From Lentzea flava (GTDB lineage Bacteria; Actinomycetota; Actinomycetes; Mycobacteriales; Pseudonocardiaceae): a DNA stretch of 64,000 bases. The stretch covers positions 1-64,000 of the forward strand of contig NZ_BMRE01000035.1 in the NCBI RefSeq assembly GCF_014648475.1, in the 5' to 3' direction. Positions 29,954 through 38,200 of the stretch are shown here, in pieces. Below the pieces are notes generated by a model. That model worked only from the letters and a program-made list of their open reading frames with translations. It ran no database searches and had not been told where the DNA came from. Position numbers and translations under genes: made by a program. Positions within the stretch are counted from its first letter, which is position 1. The number at the start of each line of letters is the position of its first letter.

Positions 29954-30610
29954 TCACCCCAGCAGCGTGTAGTTGAGCTCCTCGCACACCCGCGCCAACG
30001 GCAGGTCGAGACCGGGGTGGTCCAACGGCAGCAGGACGTCCGGCGCGGCCGGCAGCCCGGAAGCCGCCGGCGGGTCCCACAGGCAGATGGCCGGGTCGCC
30101 GGAGTCCATGGACGAGCGGTACCAGAGGCCGTCGAGCTCCGGGTAGGCCGCGCGGATCGCGCGCGACCAGGCCTGGGTCACGTGCTTCGGGCCCGTGGAG
30201 ATCTCCTGCGAGGCGCCGACGCGGGTGGGCCACAGGCCGCCGAGGTCCAGCAGTCGCAGCGTGCGGCGCGGGCGCAGGACCACGAGGAACGGGCTGCGGG
30301 TGCGGCGGTCGACGATCGAGGTGGCCTGGAAGACCTCGGCGATGGAGGTGCGCACGGACAGTCCGAAGTAGAGGACGCCGTTCTCGTGGTCCTGGACCGG
30401 GCTGCCGTCTGCTGCCGGTTGTTGTGCGTCGAAGCGGGCGTGGGGGAGCGGGCCCGTGTAGCGGAAGGTGTTCCAGCGCTGCGGGTGGGAGCCCTTGGCC
30501 GTGAAGACGCGGACCAGGCGGGTTGCCCTGTGCACCGCCACCACGTCCTCGGTGCGGCGCAGATGTGCTTGCAGCACGGCAGGGGCAGGCGGCTGCGGAA
30601 GCCGTGACAT
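29954..30610 (-). CDS. RES-domain toxin
   Basis: 218 residues of the RES family, ADP-ribosyltransferase-like folds that deplete NAD+. The conserved residues behind the name are visible: Arg28 in VVAVHRATRLVRVF, Tyr81 and Glu92 in GVLYFGLSVRTSIAEVF, and Ser166/167 in WYRSSMDSGDPAICLWDP. The protein is slightly longer than typical family toxins and keeps all key residues, so it should be active. The Xre-like antitoxin gene lies 28 bases upstream, the usual order for RES/Xre pairs. Confidence 0.88.
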   Translation of the reverse strand: MSRLPQPPAPAVLQAHLRRTEDVVAVHRATRLVRVFTAKGSHPQRWNTFRYTGPLPHARFDAQQPAADGSPVQDHENGVLYFGLSVRTSIAEVFQATSIVDRRTRSPFLVVLRPRRTLRLLDLGGLWPTRVGASQEISTGPKHVTQAWSRAIRAAYPELDGLWYRSSMDSGDPAICLWDPPAASGLPAAPDVLLPLDHPGLDLPLARVCEELNYTLLG

Positions 30611-30638
30611 TCGGGTCCTGTCGGGTGTTCGGGAGCGC

Positions 30639-31223
30639 TCAGGCGGGTGTGCCGAGCACGGAGGCCAGATCGGCGACGCGGCGCGGGTCTCCTCCTGCGA
30701 GAAGCCAGTCGCGCGGGGTCGCGGGCTTGCCGTCGACGGGCAGGTCCTCCTGGAGGGTGGTCATGAACGCGGCGACGACCAGCGCCGGTTGGTCCGACGG
30801 GACCGCCGCCAGCACGGTTTCCAGGCCCGGTAGGACGCCGGTGCCCGCGAACTGCCACGCGGGCAGGCGCCAGCTGCCCCTGTCCTTCCAGCCCACGAGC
30901 CTGCCGACGCCGAGCCGGTGGCGGATGCGGCTCGTGTCGACCTGGAGCTGGCGTGCGGCCTCGGCGACGGTCAGCGCCGAGTCGCGCAGCACCGCGTGTG
31001 CGACGACCGTGCGGGTGCGCGGGCGGGCGTCGGCTGGACCGGCGGGGGACAGGTCGAGGCCCACGTCGGTGAGCGCCTCCTGCTGGTCCGGCGTGAAGTA
31101 GGTGGCCGGTTCCGGGTGTGGTGGAGCGAGCCTGCGTGCCGCGTCGGTCACGAGGTCCAGGAACTCGTCAGGGGTCACCTGCAGGCCGGCCTTGGCCAGC
31201 ACCGTCTCCAGCGCGGGGCTCAT
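30639..31223 (-). CDS. Xre-like antitoxin of the RES pair
   Basis: 194 residues from ATG 31223 (MSPALETVLAKAGLQVTPDE). The middle contains a helix-turn-helix (LTVAEAARQLQVDTSRIRHR). The C-terminus ends PATPRDWLLAGGDPRRVADL, the antitoxin-type segment that in RES/Xre pairs binds and blocks the toxin active site. It is first in the operon and probably autorepresses through the helix-turn-helix. Confidence 0.8.
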   Translation of the reverse strand: MSPALETVLAKAGLQVTPDEFLDLVTDAARRLAPPHPEPATYFTPDQQEALTDVGLDLSPAGPADARPRTRTVVAHAVLRDSALTVAEAARQLQVDTSRIRHRLGVGRLVGWKDRGSWRLPAWQFAGTGVLPGLETVLAAVPSDQPALVVAAFMTTLQEDLPVDGKPATPRDWLLAGGDPRRVADLASVLGTPA

Positions 31224-31379
31224 GCGCACAGAATATCCCGTGCGTGCGCATTTGTGCGCCTGCTGAGGGGGTTGACCCTGAACGTTCGACGTTGCGCGCT
31301 CACGCAACGACGCTACGTGAGATTCCGCGCTCCAGAGCGGTGACGTGGGACTCATCCGACGCATCGCTACGATTCCCGG

Positions 31380-32549
31380 ATGCAGCTGGACCGGGGCGCC
31401 AAGCGGGTCGTCGTGGCGTGGGCCGCCGTGATGGCCGCCACGCTCGCCTACGTGATGTCCCGTCCACCGGGTTGGTCGCTCGACCTGCGGGTTTATCGCA
31501 ACGGTGGCGACGCGCTGCTGCAGGGTCTGCCGCTCTACGTCGAGGGCTTCGCGAAGCCCCTCGGTGGTCCTGACCTGCCGTTCACCTACCCGCCGATCGC
31601 CGCGGCGCTGTTCAGCCTGCTGGCGCTCGTGCCCCTGGTCGTCGCGATCCTCGTGGTGGCGGCGGCGAACCTCGCGATGCTCACGGCGTTGTGCCTGATC
31701 GCGGCGCAGCGCGTGCTCGGCTGGGGGTCAGAGGCGGTGAAGTGGGGCCTCGGTGCGGCGGCGGTGTCGTCGATCTTCGACCCGCTGCGCGAGACGCTCT
31801 GGTTCGGTCAGATCAACCTGCTGCTGGGCGTGCTGGTGATGGCCGACTGCCTGCTGGAACGCACGCGGTGGTGGCCGCGGGGCGCACTCATCGGGCTGGC
31901 GGCGGCGATCAAGCTGACGCCGGCGTTCTTCGCGTTGTACTTCGTGGCGCGACGGCAGTGGAAGCCCGTGTTCGTGTCGATCGCGTCGTTCTTCTTCTTC
32001 GGGCTGGTCGGGTTCGTGATCGCGTTCGGCGACGCGAAGGAGTACTGGACGCACGCGCTGCTCGACCCGAGCCGCGTCGGACGCCTCACCTACGCGTCGA
32101 ACCAGGCGCTGCGCGGCACGCTGGCGCGGCTCGGGCTGGAGAACGGAGCCCAGGTCGCGGTGTGGGCCCTGCTGTCGGTGCTGGTCGTGGCGGCGGTGTG
32201 GTGGCTCGCCTCGCGCCTGGGCGACGTGGAGGCGTTCTTCGTCGTGGCGATCGGCGCGTTGTTGATCTCGCCGGTGTCGTGGGGGCACCACTGGATCTGG
32301 ATCGCGCCCGCGCTCGTGCTGCTGTCCCGGGAGTCGTTGCGCCGCCATTGGGCGCCGTGGCTGGTCGTGGCGGTGTTCGCGGTCGGGCCGCACTGGCTGT
32401 TCCCGCGCGACAACGACGTCGAGCGGAACTGGGCGTGGTGGCAGCAGGTGATCGGCAACCTCTACGTGTTCGTCGGCGTCGCCGTGCTGGTCACGCTCGC
32501 GGTGCGGGTTGTACGAGACCGCCGTCGAGCTGCTTCAACCGCAGGCTGA
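31380..32549 (+). CDS. GT87-family membrane glycosyltransferase (mannosyltransferase-like)
   Basis: 389 residues with about ten membrane segments. The first external loop carries the acidic motif SLDLRVYRNGGDALLQG followed by LPFTYPPIAAALF, characteristic of GT-C family 87 polyprenyl-phosphate-mannose-dependent transferases. A second family feature GQINLLLGVLVMADCLLERT and KLTPAFFALYFV are also present. Such enzymes add mannose to lipid or wall glycans outside the membrane. ATG 31380. It ends 59 bases inside the convergent HdeD-like gene, an unusually long overlap. Confidence 0.9.
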   Translation: MQLDRGAKRVVVAWAAVMAATLAYVMSRPPGWSLDLRVYRNGGDALLQGLPLYVEGFAKPLGGPDLPFTYPPIAAALFSLLALVPLVVAILVVAAANLAMLTALCLIAAQRVLGWGSEAVKWGLGAAAVSSIFDPLRETLWFGQINLLLGVLVMADCLLERTRWWPRGALIGLAAAIKLTPAFFALYFVARRQWKPVFVSIASFFFFGLVGFVIAFGDAKEYWTHALLDPSRVGRLTYASNQALRGTLARLGLENGAQVAVWALLSVLVVAAVWWLASRLGDVEAFFVVAIGALLISPVSWGHHWIWIAPALVLLSRESLRRHWAPWLVVAVFAVGPHWLFPRDNDVERNWAWWQQVIGNLYVFVGVAVLVTLAVRVVRDRRRAASTAG

Positions 32550-33036
32550 ACAGCACCAGCACCACGCCCCACAGGATCGCGAAGATGCCGATGGTGATCA
32601 CGAACGCCATCGCGCCCGCGGCCGGGTTCACGATCAGGATGATGCCGAGCAGCACCGTCAGCGCGCCGGTGACGACGTAGAACCACTCGTTCGTCATCAC
32701 CTTGCGCAGGCGGATGGCGTCGACGATCTGCAGCACGCCGGTGACCAGCGCCCACGCCGCGATGAGCAGCAGCAGCGCGGTCGCGGTGATGCCCGGCCAG
32801 AACAACGCGATCAAGCCCGTGGCCAGGCCGAGCACGCCGATGAGGCCGAGTGCCCAGCGTGCAGGCCACTCCTTGTGGGTGAGGGTCAGGTACAGCATCA
32901 TCGCGCCGTCGACGAACGCGTAGGCGCCCCACAGGATGATCAGGGCGAGCAGGGTGAGGCCGGGCCAGATGAGGGCGGCTAGACCGAACAGGACAGCGAA
33001 CACTCCGCGCACCGTGAAGAGCCACCACCGTTGCAT
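32491..33036 (-). CDS. HdeD family membrane protein
   Basis: 181 residues with six membrane segments arranged as three hairpins (RGVFAVLFGLAALIWPGLTL, GLIGVLGLATGLIALFWPGI, YVVTGALTVLLGIILIVNPA). The repeated G-x-W-P-G and short loops are typical of HdeD-like proteins, in which Escherichia HdeD is linked to acid resistance. ATG 33036 gives the standard start MQRWWLFTVRGVFAVLFG. Function in actinomycetes is unknown. Confidence 0.88.
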   Translation of the reverse strand: MQRWWLFTVRGVFAVLFGLAALIWPGLTLLALIILWGAYAFVDGAMMLYLTLTHKEWPARWALGLIGVLGLATGLIALFWPGITATALLLLIAAWALVTGVLQIVDAIRLRKVMTNEWFYVVTGALTVLLGIILIVNPAAGAMAFVITIGIFAILWGVVLVLFSLRLKQLDGGLVQPAPRA

Positions 33037-33090
33037 GGTCCGGGATCGTCTCGGCTGTCGGTGGGGCCCGCAACCTGAGACCCTCGATCG

Positions 33091-33615
33091 GTGCTGATCC
33101 GAGTGGCTGACTGGCAGCGGATCCGGTCCGGCGAGATCACGCTGCAGTTCCGGCGGTGGAAGCGGCCGACGGTGCGGGCCGGCGGGACGTTGCGGACGTC
33201 GCTGGGCGTGCTGGCGATCGACGCCGTGGACGTTGTGTCGCGGGTGTCGCGCGCCGAGGCGCTGGCTGCCGGGTTCGCGACCGTCAAGGAGCTGATGTCC
33301 TCTGTGGACGGACGTGAAGGCTCGCTTTACCGGATTCGCTTGCACTTCGTGGGTGAAGATCCGCGGATCGCATTGCGTTCGTCGTCCGATGTGGACGGAT
33401 TGCGGCTGTCGGACGCGGCGGTGGCGCTGCTGCGGTTGATCGCGGCGAACCCCGGTGTGCGGGCCGCTGACCTGGCTGCCTCGGTGGGCAGGGAGAAGCT
33501 GCCGTTCAAGGCGGACGTCCGCAAACTCAAGGCGAAGGGGCTCACCGAATCGCTCGAGGTGGGGTATCGCCTCTCCCCGCGGGGAGAGGCGTACCTGCGT
33601 TCGCTCGGCGGCTAG
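33091..33615 (+). CDS. ASCH-like domain protein with winged-helix end
   Basis: 174 residues. The first half (GEITLQFRRWKRPTVRAGGT, then LGVLAIDAVDVVSRVSRAEA) resembles the ASCH/PUA-like RNA-binding barrel. The second half (GVRAADLAASVGREKLPFKA, then DVRKLKAKGLTESLEVGYRL) is a winged helix. The combination suggests nucleic-acid binding. GTG 33091. It is convergent with the immunity-like gene, overlapping it by 4 bases. No known substrate. Confidence 0.75.
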   Translation: MLIRVADWQRIRSGEITLQFRRWKRPTVRAGGTLRTSLGVLAIDAVDVVSRVSRAEALAAGFATVKELMSSVDGREGSLYRIRLHFVGEDPRIALRSSSDVDGLRLSDAAVALLRLIAANPGVRAADLAASVGREKLPFKADVRKLKAKGLTESLEVGYRLSPRGEAYLRSLGG

Positions 33616-34520
33616 CCGGCCTGGCCGGTGATGATCGAGACCGCGCGGTCCTGCGCCTGGTCGCTGACCTCGCCGAGCTGGAAGCCGCGCGCCACCACGT
33701 GCGCGACCAGCTCCGGCTCCGGCGGCAGGCCGTACTTGCGCAGGTAGTGCGGTACGGCGCCGGCCCAGATCCAGGTGCCGTCGGTGCGGAAGTTGAGCGG
33801 CACGTCCTGCTCACCGCTCTGCGAGAACTCGTCGAGGTCGTAGCTGCGCGCGGCCAGCACGACCGGCGCCGACTCGAGGTAGTTGAGCAGGCCGTCCATC
33901 AGCTGCGGGTCGACCGGCTGACGGTTGACGATGATGCGGCCGTCGTCGCTCTTGCCGTCGTACACGCGCGCGGTGCGCAGCTCGCCGGACTGCTGCGGCT
34001 GGTCCTGCGGCGCGGCCTGGCTCGGCGGCGGAACCTGGAACTCCTGCTGCGGCTGCGGTTCCGGCTCGGGCGCGGGCAGCGGCGGCAGGCCGACGCGCTG
34101 GCGCCACCAGTCCGGGATCAGCCGGTCAGGGCGCGGGAACGTCTGCAGTTCGTCGCGGAAACCGATGGGTGGCGGCGTGTTGCGCCAGCGCGGTTCGTCC
34201 TCGGCGTTGAAGTCGACCGTGAACGCCGCGGGGGCCTCGATCTCGTACAGCGCGCTCAGCCACGTGCCGCGCTCCGGGTGGTACATGCCCGCACGCAGCT
34301 GCCCGAACATCTGCACCACGTCCATCGGCGGACGCACCGGCCGCAGCTGGCCGTCGGGACCCGAGAACGCCAGATCGACCTCGATGTGCCTGCCCGCCGC
34401 GCGGTACTCGGCCCGGATGCGCTGCCAGCCCTGCGGTACGGCCGGCAGCATGGCACGGCCGATCTGCCGCACCAGCTGCTGCTGGTCCTGCTCGCTCAGC
34501 GGTGTCGCCGGCTGGCTCAT
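33612..34520 (-). CDS. Immunity-like protein, YezG-type N-terminal domain
   Basis: 302 residues. The N-terminal ~140 (WQRIRAEYRAAGRHIEVDLA, then MYHPERGTWLSALYEIEAPA) is homologous to the 149-residue protein encoded just upstream and resembles YezG-type immunity proteins. A Pro/Gln-rich linker (about 150-200) joins it to a C-terminal domain (LNYLESAPVVLAARSYDLDE...). Polymorphic-toxin loci often carry several immunity paralogues, and this gene is downstream of the toxin on the same strand. ATG 34520 follows gagg. It may protect against a related nuclease. Confidence 0.75.
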   Translation of the reverse strand: MSQPATPLSEQDQQQLVRQIGRAMLPAVPQGWQRIRAEYRAAGRHIEVDLAFSGPDGQLRPVRPPMDVVQMFGQLRAGMYHPERGTWLSALYEIEAPAAFTVDFNAEDEPRWRNTPPPIGFRDELQTFPRPDRLIPDWWRQRVGLPPLPAPEPEPQPQQEFQVPPPSQAAPQDQPQQSGELRTARVYDGKSDDGRIIVNRQPVDPQLMDGLLNYLESAPVVLAARSYDLDEFSQSGEQDVPLNFRTDGTWIWAGAVPHYLRKYGLPPEPELVAHVVARGFQLGEVSDQAQDRAVSIITGQAG

Positions 34521-34661
34521 GTGGTCCTCGCCCCTCTCCCCGTGCAAAACACGCTGATCTTATCGGGCGGCTCGTGCCCGCGCGGGCGGGTCGCGGACCT
34601 CCGCCGGTTCAACCTGCTCCGCACGGGTGTGACGGTCCGCGGATGCCGGCCGCGTTCCAGC

Positions 34662-34698
34662 GGCCTCGCGCTTGATCGTCGGACGGGAGCGCGAGGCC
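34662..34698 (-). terminator. Perfect 11-bp hairpin after the toxin-immunity operon
   Basis: ggcctcgcgct (34662-34672) pairs exactly with agcgcgaggcc (34688-34698), and flanking gatcaag/cttgatc-type bases extend the symmetry. It lies 73 bases beyond the immunity gene stop on the minus strand, so it likely ends the toxin transcript. The 34521-34770 gap otherwise shows nothing. Confidence 0.75.
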
Positions 34699-34770
34699 TT
34701 GATCAGAGTTGCCGTTCGCCGACTTCGGTGGGGAATCAGTCGCGCACTGCGGAGGGCGGGGCCGGTCGGG

Positions 34771-35220
34771 TCACTCGGTCTTGGCCGCTTCGGCGAGTTT
34801 CGCGCGCAGCCAGTCCGGCGTGTTCTCCTCCGAGCGCGGGAAGTGCTCGAAGTCGAGGGCGTACACGTCGGCCTGCAGCGGCGGCTTGAAGGCCGGCTCG
34901 TTGTCGTAGTCGTACTCGACGGAGTAGCTGCCGGGCGGGTTGATCACGATCCTCGCCGTGAACCAGCTCCCCTTGCCCTCTTCGTACATCTCCGTCCGCA
35001 GGTCGCCGAGCGGGTCCATGGCGCTCATCGGGGGAGCGAGCTTGACCTCGCTCCCGTCCTGCGCCGTGACCTCGAACCTGGCGCTGTCGATGCCGACCGT
35101 CGAGTAGAACTCGAACCGGATCTGCTGCCAGCCGGCGGGAGCTTCGCTCACGAGGGCCGCGCAGACGTTCTGAACCACTTCCTCCTGCTCGGGAGGGGAG
35201 AGTGGACCGGGTTCCGACAT
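34771..35220 (-). CDS. Immunity protein of the endonuclease toxin, YezG-like
   Basis: 149-residue acidic protein. It shares with the neighbouring 302-residue protein the order WQQIRFEFYSTVGIDSARFE, MSAMDPLGDLRTEMYEEGKG and WFTARIVINPPGSYSVEYDY, followed by NEPAF and the ending FPRSEENTPDWLRAKLAEAA. Similar proteins are immunity partners in WXG/LXG polymorphic-toxin loci. It follows the toxin gene by 24 bases, the usual place. The start ATG 35220 has ggaag upstream. It most likely neutralises the C-terminal nuclease. Confidence 0.8.
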   Translation of the reverse strand: MSEPGPLSPPEQEEVVQNVCAALVSEAPAGWQQIRFEFYSTVGIDSARFEVTAQDGSEVKLAPPMSAMDPLGDLRTEMYEEGKGSWFTARIVINPPGSYSVEYDYDNEPAFKPPLQADVYALDFEHFPRSEENTPDWLRAKLAEAAKTE

Positions 35221-35244
35221 GACGAGACAGTTCCTTCCCGTTGG

Positions 35245-38200
35245 CTACATCTTCCGGGGCGGGATGTTCTTGTAGACCAGAGGTGGCTCCGGTACCCCGT
35301 CGACCCAGTACTGCACTCGAATCTTGGTGGGGGTCTTCTTACCATCGGGGTACGTCATGTCGATCTGGACGTCCAGTTTCGGCTTCGGCGTCTGGCTGAG
35401 CAGGTCACCCCAGTGTTCTTCGAGCGCGCGGAAGTTGTTGGCCAGTGTGGTGCCGGCCTGACGCTGGTTGAGGTCCTCCAGCATCGGGACCATGTTGATG
35501 TACTCGCCGGGACCGTCGAACTCGGTGCCCGCGAGGTGGCCGCCGTTCCAGCCGACGTCCTCGTAGAGCGTGACCTCGTGCGGTTCCGGGTCGCGGCCGT
35601 GCTTGTTGCGGAACTCCTCGATGGTCTTCTTGTTGTGCTCGCGGTACTCGTCGCGACCCTCGTGGCCGACCGGCCCCTGGTCCGGGCTGCGGCGCGCGTC
35701 GTCCGAGCCGGTGTGCACCAGCTCACCCTCCATGCGGTGGGTGCGGCCGTCGGCGTCGGTGTGGAAGTGGTACACGCTGCCGTGCTGACCGGTGACGTGA
35801 TAAGTGGCGTTCGGGAAGGGCTGCCGGCTGTCGGGCCGCCAGTTGCCCTTCTCGCCGGAGGTCGTGTGGACCTCCTTGATGCGCCCGTCGTCGCCCGTGA
35901 TGAAGGTGCCGCGCTCGCGGCCGGCCTTGTCCGTCACCTCGTACCGGGTGTTCGGCTGCAGGACGCTGGGCGTGCCGTCGGGTTCACGGCCGAACGGCTT
36001 GCTCTTGAGCGGCGCGTCCGGGTGGCTCGCGTCGATCGTGACCTTGGGACGCGGGTCGTTGTCCGGCGGGTTGCCCGACGTGTCGGTGCCGTCGGCCGCG
36101 CGGTCCTTCGCGCCGGCGCCGTCGGTGTCCCGGTCGCTGCCGGGTGCGTAGCCGTCGTCGCTCGCCTTGGTCCTCGAGCCGTCCGGGTGGTGGGTCTCCC
36201 ACTCGCCGTTGGGCGGGATCTTCGGCTGGCGGGTGCCGTCGGGCCGGATCTCGGGGTCGCTCGTGAAGACGCGGCCGTGGCTGTCGGTCCAGGCGGGCTT
36301 CGTCGGCGCGACCACCGGGGCGTCGAGGTGCTTGGACAGCTGCTTGGCGAAGTCGTTGCTGCCCGCGTCGCAGCCGATCAGGCGGACGGGCTTGCTGCCG
36401 TCGTAGCCGGAGCGGCGCAACATGTCGGCGTACTCGGCGGGGGTGTAGTCGTGTCCGCCGATGCGGGCCTTGCCGTCCGGGGTGATGTGGACGTCAGCGG
36501 TGAAGAAGCGGGGGTCGTTGGGGACCTTGTGCGGCAGGTCACCCATGTCCGGGTCGCCGCCGTGGTGGGAGACACCGGCCGGGGTGGTTTCGGCGTGCCG
36601 CTGGTGCGCTTCCTCCGGGGACGGGCGGTCGGGGTGCGGGTCGTGGCTGTTCGGGGCGTCGGGGTCGCCGTCGTGCGGCTTGTCGGTGTCCGGGCCGTCG
36701 TGCGGCTTGTCGGCGTCGGGGCCGTCGTGCGGCTTGTCGGCGTCGGGGCCGTGGTGCGGCGCGTCGGCGTCGGGGCGGTGGGGTGCATCCGCGTCGGGGC
36801 GGCGGGGTGCGTCGGCATCTGGACGGTGGGGCGCGCCGTCGGGACGGTGTGGGGTTGCGGCTTCCGGGCTGGTGGAGTCCGGGGCGCGGTGTGGGGCCTC
36901 GGCCGTGTCGGTGCCGCGGGAGCGGGGGCCGTCCGGGCTGTGGGGACGTGAGCCGTCGGGACGTCCGCTGTCGGGCCTGGTGCCGTCGGGCCTGGTGCCG
37001 TCGGGACGGGAGCCGTCGGGCCTGGTGCCGTCCGGACGGTTGCCGGGGCCGCCGCGGTCAGGGCGGGACGGGCTGTCCGGCCGGTGTGGCGCGTCCGGAC
37101 GGTTCGGGGCGTCGGGACGGTTGGGGCCGCCGTGCGGTGCATCGGGGCGGTTCGGGCCGCCGTGCGGTGCGTCAGGGCGGTGGGGAGCATCCGGGCGGGA
37201 CGGCGAGTTCGGGCCGTGTGGTGCGTTCGGCCCGCCGTGTGGCGCGTTCGGCCCGTGTGGCGCGTTGGGTGCGTGCGGTGCGTTGGGGCCGCCGTGGGGA
37301 GCGTTCGGGGCGTGGGGAGCGTTCGGTGCGTCTGGTCGCGATGGGGCCGACGGGCCGTTGTGCGGCGCGTTGGGGCTGTGGGGAGCGTCGGTTCGCGCCG
37401 ACGGCATCGTGTTGTTGTGCGGTGCTCCCGGACGTGACGGTGCATCAGGACGCGAGGGTGCGTGGGGCGCGTCGGGTCGGGACGGGGCGGAGGGGCCGCC
37501 GTGTGGCGCGTCGGGTCGGGATGGCGCGGAGGGGCCGCCGTGGGGCGCGTCGGGCCGGGACGGGGCGGACGGGCCGCCGTGTGGCGCGTCGGGTCGGGAT
37601 GGCGCGGAAGGGCCGCCGTGGGGCGCGTCGGGCCGGGACGGGGCGGACGGGCCGCCGTGTGGCGCGTCGGGTCGGGATGGCGCGGAAGGGCCGCCGTGGG
37701 GCGCGTCGGGCCGGGACGGGGCCGACGGGCCGCCGTGCGGTGCGCCAGGACCGTCCGGTCGGAAAGGCGTGCTGGGGCCGTGCGGGGCGGACGGGCCGCC
37801 CTGCGGAGTGTTCGGGCGCGTCGGGGTCGATGGCGCGTGTGGTGCGTTCGGGGCGCCGGACGACGGGGCGTGTGGCGCTCCTGCGGGGGTGCCTGCCGAG
37901 GGCATGTTCGGAGTGGACGGTGCGTGCGGGGCCGCCGCGGAAGGGGCAGTGGCGCGGCTTGGCGGGGTCGCGTCGGGGCGTCCCGGGGTTGGGGAGCCTG
38001 CGTGCGGGGTGCCTGCCGAAGGTGCGTGCGGGGTGCCGCCGGAGGGCATTCCGCCGCCGCTCGAGGGCATGCCGCTCGACGGGGAGAAAGGCGTCGACGG
38101 GGCCGAAGGAGCTGTCGGCATCGACGTCGGGCGTGCTGGGGCGTCGGCGCGGGAGGCCGCGGTCGACATGTCCGGGGTGCGTGGGGCGGGCGGTGTGTTG

